Below are positions 63,739 through 64,000 of a stretch of DNA of 64,000 nt, one piece after another. The notes under the pieces were generated by a model. That model saw nothing but the letters and a program-made list of their open reading frames with translations, had not been told where the DNA came from and did no database searches. The DNA lies in the NCBI GenBank assembly GCA_902786665.1, contig CADADN010000007.1, positions 50,121 to 114,120 of the forward strand, written 5' to 3'. Source of the DNA: an uncultured Prevotellaceae bacterium (GTDB lineage: Bacteria; Bacteroidota; Bacteroidia; Bacteroidales; Bacteroidaceae). A program made the position numbers and the translations under genes. How positions within the stretch are numbered: position 1 is the first letter of the stretch; every line of letters begins with the position of its first letter.

Positions 63739-63780
63739 TTCAATCTTCAATCTTCAATTTTCAATTTTCAATCTTCAATT
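63739..63780. repeat. 7-bp tandem array, inverted relative to 63565
   Basis: Units TCTTCAA and TTTTCAA run across the stop codon of the partial gene. They are the complement of the units after pheS, so both genes end in the same array type read from their own strand. Confidence 0.85.
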
Positions 63781-64000
63781 TAAAACTACTTTTTTGCCAT
63801 TGATGATATAGATTCCCTTGGTGGGATTCTTCACAACACGTCCTTGGAGGTCATATACGACACCGGAATTTTGCCGTGCTGTTTCCAACTGGTTGATGCC
63901 ATCGACATTGTCATCCAAGGTGAGGTATCCTGAGGTGTTGAGGGCCACGCTGGTGTCGTCAAGATAGAAGAATGCCTCGTTGGCACGAAGGAAAGTCTCA
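63775..64000 (-). CDS. C-terminal part of a secreted protein with sorting-type tail (cut by window edge)
   Basis: The last 75 residues are visible, reading ...ETFLRANEAFFYLDDTS... and ending VVYDLQGRVVKNPTKG followed by IYIINGKKVVLN and a stop. The tail shares NPTKGIYIINGKK with the secreted protein at 447-2162. The rest of the gene lies beyond the right edge, so its function cannot be assigned. The stop lies within the 7-bp repeat array. Confidence 0.85.
   Translation of the reverse strand, partial: ETFLRANEAFFYLDDTSVALNTSGYLTLDDNVDGINQLETARQNSGVVYDLQGRVVKNPTKGIYIINGKKVVLN

Overview
The window looks like chromosome from a Bacteroidales bacterium, most likely of the Prevotella group. This rests on the SusC/SusD pair, several lipoprotein families of that order (DUF4738, DUF4890, DUF4230, DUF4348, DUF4834 by recognition, not by search), secreted proteins ending in NPTKGIYIINGKK-type tails, and many promoters of the Bacteroidetes form (TTTG, 19-20 nt, TAnnTTTG). 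There are no phage, transposase, integrase or CRISPR features. The species cannot be named from sequence reading alone.

Layout. 1-4.2 kb: repeat-rich gap, a secreted two-module protein, a membrane TPM-domain protein and a small lipoprotein. 4.3-16.6 kb: housekeeping genes pncB, PBP1A, pyrB-pyrI, glyA, a small protein with a possible sliding-clamp motif, a WalJ-like hydrolase, an FGE-fold secreted protein, mutY and rpsA. 16.7-29.4 kb: hexuronate catabolism (uxuA, uxuB, uxaB) around a barrel protein, a Sel1-repeat protein and a divergent SusC/SusD uptake pair, which suggests pectin or glucuronate-containing glycans as substrate. 29.5-37.3 kb: lipoproteins, a DUF4230-DUF4230-AGCS-MBL operon and a GH95 fucosidase. 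37.5-45.6 kb: trxA and dnaE, divergent from the phospholipid operon psd-pssA, then a GH5 glucanase with dockerin-like repeats. 45.8-49.3 kb: a Cys-rich membrane peptide, tRNA-Cys, and a large protein that combines several DNA-binding-type domains. 49.5-58 kb: yidC, an S9 peptidase, two paralogous MFS transporters and a coiled-coil repeat protein. 58-64 kb: a membrane-anchored AAA+ ATPase, a four-gene operon with murB, pheS, and the 3' end of another secreted protein cut by the window edge.

The most unusual structure is not a single gene. Nearly every intergenic gap carries a small array of degenerate short tandem repeats (period 7, 9, 10 or 11 bp), each with its own sequence. Three genes carry comparable arrays inside their reading frames, and there the period is only 9, 18 or 27 bp, so the frame is kept. 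A second, palindromic repeat family (GC-rich arms around CACAAGA) occurs at four places, one of them translated in frame inside a protein.

The best candidates for something undescribed are the protein at 46206-48590 (helix-hairpin-helix, two HARE-like winged helices, a variable Pro/Glu array and a helicase-associated-like C terminus), the 10930-11544 protein with a QLMLF motif, and the coiled-coil protein at 56946-57995 facing a membrane-bound AAA+ ATPase. All functional statements come from reading translations and motifs; no database search was possible.
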